The notes beneath the pieces are model-generated. The model saw only the letters and a list, made by a program, of their open reading frames with translations, searched no databases and had not been told where the DNA came from. The position numbers were made by a program, and so were the translations under genes. A stretch of DNA of 23,109 bases, taken from Bacteroidota bacterium. Its GTDB lineage: Bacteria > Bacteroidota > Bacteroidia > Bacteroidales > FEN-979. Where the stretch lies: contig JAPLDN010000420.1 in NCBI GenBank assembly GCA_026391755.1, forward strand, positions 1 to 23,109, read 5' to 3'. Below, in pieces: positions 21,221 through 23,109 of the stretch. The stretch's first letter is position 1. Every line of letters starts with the position of its first letter.

Positions 21221-22786
21221 ATGAGTCGATCTCTGAACATTTTTTCATGCCTTACGCTTGCGTTTTTCATTGTGCTGGTTTTTCCTGCTATGGCTCAGAA
21301 GAATGATACCGTGATGAAAGACGGTTACCGGAAATTTTCTTATCCCGACGGCAAGCTTTCCACTGAAGGGCTCATCAGGGAAGGCAAACCCGACGGATAC
21401 TGGAAGTCATACTACGAAAACGGCAAAATGAAATCCGAGGGAAACCGCAAGGATTTTGAAATAGATTCATTATGGAAGTTTTTCAATGAAGACGGAAAGC
21501 TCATTCTGGAAATAAACTATAAAAAAGGGAAAAAAAACGGGATCAGGACTAGTTACCTTGACAAAGAAACTATCAGAGAAAACTATAAGAACGATATTAA
21601 AGACGGGTATACGAGGTATTATTACCAGGACGGAAGGATCAAACTTGAGATCCCATTTGTAAAGGGTGTGGAACAGGGTTTTGGAAAGGAATATGCAACG
21701 GATGGAACTATTATTACACTTACGGAATATAAAAAAGGTTTTATTGTTGACCGCCTGAGGATCAACCGCAGAGACAAGAACAATCTGAAACAGGGTAAGT
21801 GGTTTTTATTTTATGAAAATGGTAATATCAAACAGGAAGGCACTTACCTCGACGACAAGAAAGACGGATATTTTAAGGATTACACTGAAACCGGGGACCT
21901 CCTGAAGATAAGTAAATATTTGATGGGAGAACTTCAGCCCGAGGCAGAGGAAATAGCAAAACTTAAAGTAAAGAACGAGTACTATCCCGACGGGAAGCTA
22001 AAATTATCAGCGATGTACCGTAACGAAAGCCCTGAAGGGATTTGGAGGGAATTCAAACCTGACGGAACTATTGAGAAATCGCTCATGTATCATAACGGTG
22101 TGATTACAGGGGAGGGTAATGTTCTGGATGACGGGAATAAGGACGGGCCATGGAAAGAATTCTTTGCCGATGGGACATTGAAGTCAGAAGGCAATTATGT
22201 CGACGGAAAACCCGTTGGAGATTGGAAATACTATCATCTGAACGGAAAGACGGAACAAATCGGTAAATTCAATAAACAGGGAATACCTGAAGGCAAATGG
22301 AAATGGTTTTATGAAGACGGCAAACTGCTGAGGGAGGAGAATTACCGGAACGGCTTAAGGGACGGGCTGCTCAGTGAATACGACGACGAAGGAAATTTAA
22401 TCGAGGAAGGAGAATTTGTAGACGGCGAAGAAGACGGGCCATGGTTCTACCTTACAGGTAATGACTATGTTAAAGGAACTTTCAGGGACGGTTTACGTAC
22501 AGGTGTGTGGTATACTTATTCCCTGGTAAGGAATGCTGAAAAAACCGATTCCTTGTTGATGTTTAAAGGTAATTTTATTGATGATCTCCCCGACGGGAAA
22601 CACATTTGGTTTTGGGATAACGGGAAGGTGCATGACGAAGGACTTTTTGTGATGGGGAAGAAGGAAGGCGACTGGATTATTAATAATTCCGACGGGACAC
22701 TTTTTCTTGTTATCACTTTTAAAGATGGAGTTGAAACCCGTTTTGACGGTGTAAGGATAAAACCCCCGTTTGAGAGGGAGGAGTAA
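21221..22786 (+). CDS. Exported MORN-repeat (YwqK-like) protein
   Basis: 521 residues. A signal peptide (about 1-26) reads SCLTLAFFIVLVFPAMAQ near its end. Almost the whole rest is about 18 degenerate repeats of 20-26 residues with the pattern W-x-x-Y/F-x-x-x-G-K-x-x-x-E-x-x-Y-x-x-G-K-x-x-G, for example DGKLSTEGLIREGKPDGYW and NGKVHDEGLFVMGKKEGDW. This is the MORN_2 type, annotated in many genomes as the YwqK family antitoxin or membrane-binding protein. A signal peptide and the absence of a toxin gene make an antitoxin role unlikely. It would form an extended beta structure in the periplasm or on the surface. It lies 8 bases after nadA, with no evident functional link. Confidence 0.85.
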   Translation: MSRSLNIFSCLTLAFFIVLVFPAMAQKNDTVMKDGYRKFSYPDGKLSTEGLIREGKPDGYWKSYYENGKMKSEGNRKDFEIDSLWKFFNEDGKLILEINYKKGKKNGIRTSYLDKETIRENYKNDIKDGYTRYYYQDGRIKLEIPFVKGVEQGFGKEYATDGTIITLTEYKKGFIVDRLRINRRDKNNLKQGKWFLFYENGNIKQEGTYLDDKKDGYFKDYTETGDLLKISKYLMGELQPEAEEIAKLKVKNEYYPDGKLKLSAMYRNESPEGIWREFKPDGTIEKSLMYHNGVITGEGNVLDDGNKDGPWKEFFADGTLKSEGNYVDGKPVGDWKYYHLNGKTEQIGKFNKQGIPEGKWKWFYEDGKLLREENYRNGLRDGLLSEYDDEGNLIEEGEFVDGEEDGPWFYLTGNDYVKGTFRDGLRTGVWYTYSLVRNAEKTDSLLMFKGNFIDDLPDGKHIWFWDNGKVHDEGLFVMGKKEGDWIINNSDGTLFLVITFKDGVETRFDGVRIKPPFEREE

Positions 22787-22826
22787 ATTCATTCCGGCGG
22801 AATAGCCGGGTATTAAATTTAAAAAG

Positions 22827-23109
22827 ATGGAAAAGAGAACACCGGGCCAGGGAGGCAGGGGCAGACCTGCAGGAAAACCCAGGACAGAACGCAGGCCGAG
22901 AAATGAAGGGAAGGAAAAGAGAGAAACCCCTGAAAGAAGACCGGAGAGAGGGCCGGAAAGGAGGCCCGAGCGGCGGGATAAACCCGAAGGCAAGCCCTGG
23001 GAGGAACGCCGACCAAAAAGAGAAGATACAAGCCGGGGAGAATGGCCCGAGCGGCGGGATAAACCCGAAGGCAAGCCCTGGGGAGAACGCCGACCAAAAA
23101 GAGAAGATA
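22827..23109 (+). CDS. Arg/Lys/Pro/Glu-rich N-terminal region of an unidentified protein (cut by window edge)
   Basis: An open frame runs from ATG 22827 to the window end, 94 codons without a stop. It begins MEKRTPGQGGRGRPAGKPRT and continues almost only with R, K, P, E, G and D, including a 27-residue tandem repeat with RRDKPEGKPWEERRPKRED. It is surely disordered and, despite its acidic residues, basic overall. In Bacteroidota such low-complexity basic extensions often precede RNA-modifying enzymes, notably RsuA/RluB-type pseudouridine synthases and SpoU methyltransferases. That identity is inference here, because the folded domain lies outside the window. It starts 40 bases after the MORN-repeat gene. 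Leu/Ser/Pro-rich frames on the opposite strand are by-products of the repeat. Confidence 0.6.
   Translation, partial: MEKRTPGQGGRGRPAGKPRTERRPRNEGKEKRETPERRPERGPERRPERRDKPEGKPWEERRPKREDTSRGEWPERRDKPEGKPWGERRPKRED
22963..23109 (+). repeat. 81-bp in-frame tandem repeat
   Basis: The unit starting at 22963 (GGCCCGAGCGGCGGGATAAA) recurs at 23044, exactly 81 bases later, and continues to the window end. The 66 bases that can be compared are almost identical, with a GGAG/GGGAG-type change turning one E into G. 81 bases is 27 codons, so copy-number changes keep the frame. The true copy number cannot be seen because the window stops inside the second unit. Confidence 0.9.

Noticed and set aside
21221..22786. 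Toxin-antitoxin system (YwqK antitoxin)
   Set aside because: The label comes only from the repeat family. The protein is exported and no toxin candidate is adjacent.
22493..23097. Leu/Ser/Pro-rich genes on the minus strand
   Set aside because: They are mirror frames of the Arg-rich repeat and the MORN gene, with low complexity and no family match.
22963..23109. CRISPR or intergenic repeat
   Set aside because: The period is 81 bases, in frame and without unique spacers, inside an open reading frame.

Overview
This window looks like a chromosomal segment of a Bacteroidota member, most plausibly an anaerobic, free-living Bacteroidales-type organism. The evidence is the repeated TAnnTTTG -7 promoter elements, weak Shine-Dalgarno sequences, a secreted protein with a type IX secretion (T9SS) C-terminal sorting domain, the purH-mreB-mreC-mreD gene order, a GlnRS, a methylmalonyl-CoA epimerase, and tRNA genes without an encoded CCA. 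I see no phage, transposon, CRISPR array or plasmid feature.

Layout. 1-1034: start of glnS (minus, cut by the window edge), folB, an intergenic heptamer-repeat hairpin, tRNA-Cys and a bidirectional terminator. 1032-4803 (minus): a purH-mreB-mreC-mreD operon joining the end of purine synthesis to the rod-shape machinery. Its mreC is short at the C terminus, and the mrdA/rodA genes that often follow are absent. 4938-6200: a lone MacB/FtsX-type ABC permease. 6206-7120 (minus): a ferritin-like protein and methylmalonyl-CoA epimerase. 7419-12767: a TetR-controlled efflux operon (tetR, TolC-type outer-membrane factor, HlyD-type adaptor, two ABC-2 permeases). It has a clear promoter/operator in front and a strong terminator behind, and its last gene is broken by a deletion plus frameshift. 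12978-14530: a rhodanese-fold protein without the catalytic Cys, tRNA-Ala(GGC), the RNA 2',3'-cyclic phosphodiesterase thpR and a small DUF6249-like membrane protein. 14606-15964 (minus): a PKD-like-repeat protein for T9SS export. 16136-18027: an ECF sigma factor, a putative anti-sigma membrane protein and a fructosamine-kinase-family protein. 17998-19853 (minus): rpiB and lutB. 19854-20308: a long AT-rich leader with nested inverted repeats in front of nadA. 20309-22786: a frameshifted nadA and an exported MORN-repeat protein. 22827-end: the start of an Arg/Lys/Pro/Glu-rich protein encoded by 81-bp tandem repeats.

Functional picture. Most genes are housekeeping: translation, folate, purine, NAD, cell shape, pentose phosphate and propionate/succinate carbon flow. 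Accessory functions are drug or metabolite efflux and surface-protein secretion. The most unusual aspect is that three otherwise well-preserved genes (mreC, the second ABC-2 permease, nadA) each lack an internal or terminal block, in two cases with a frameshift. This is either real gene decay or an assembly/consensus defect, and only read-level data can decide. I did not find a convincing new multi-gene system. The best candidates for a closer look are the structured nadA leader, the palindromic divergent tRNA-Ala/thpR promoter, the heptamer hairpin and the ATPase-less efflux operon.
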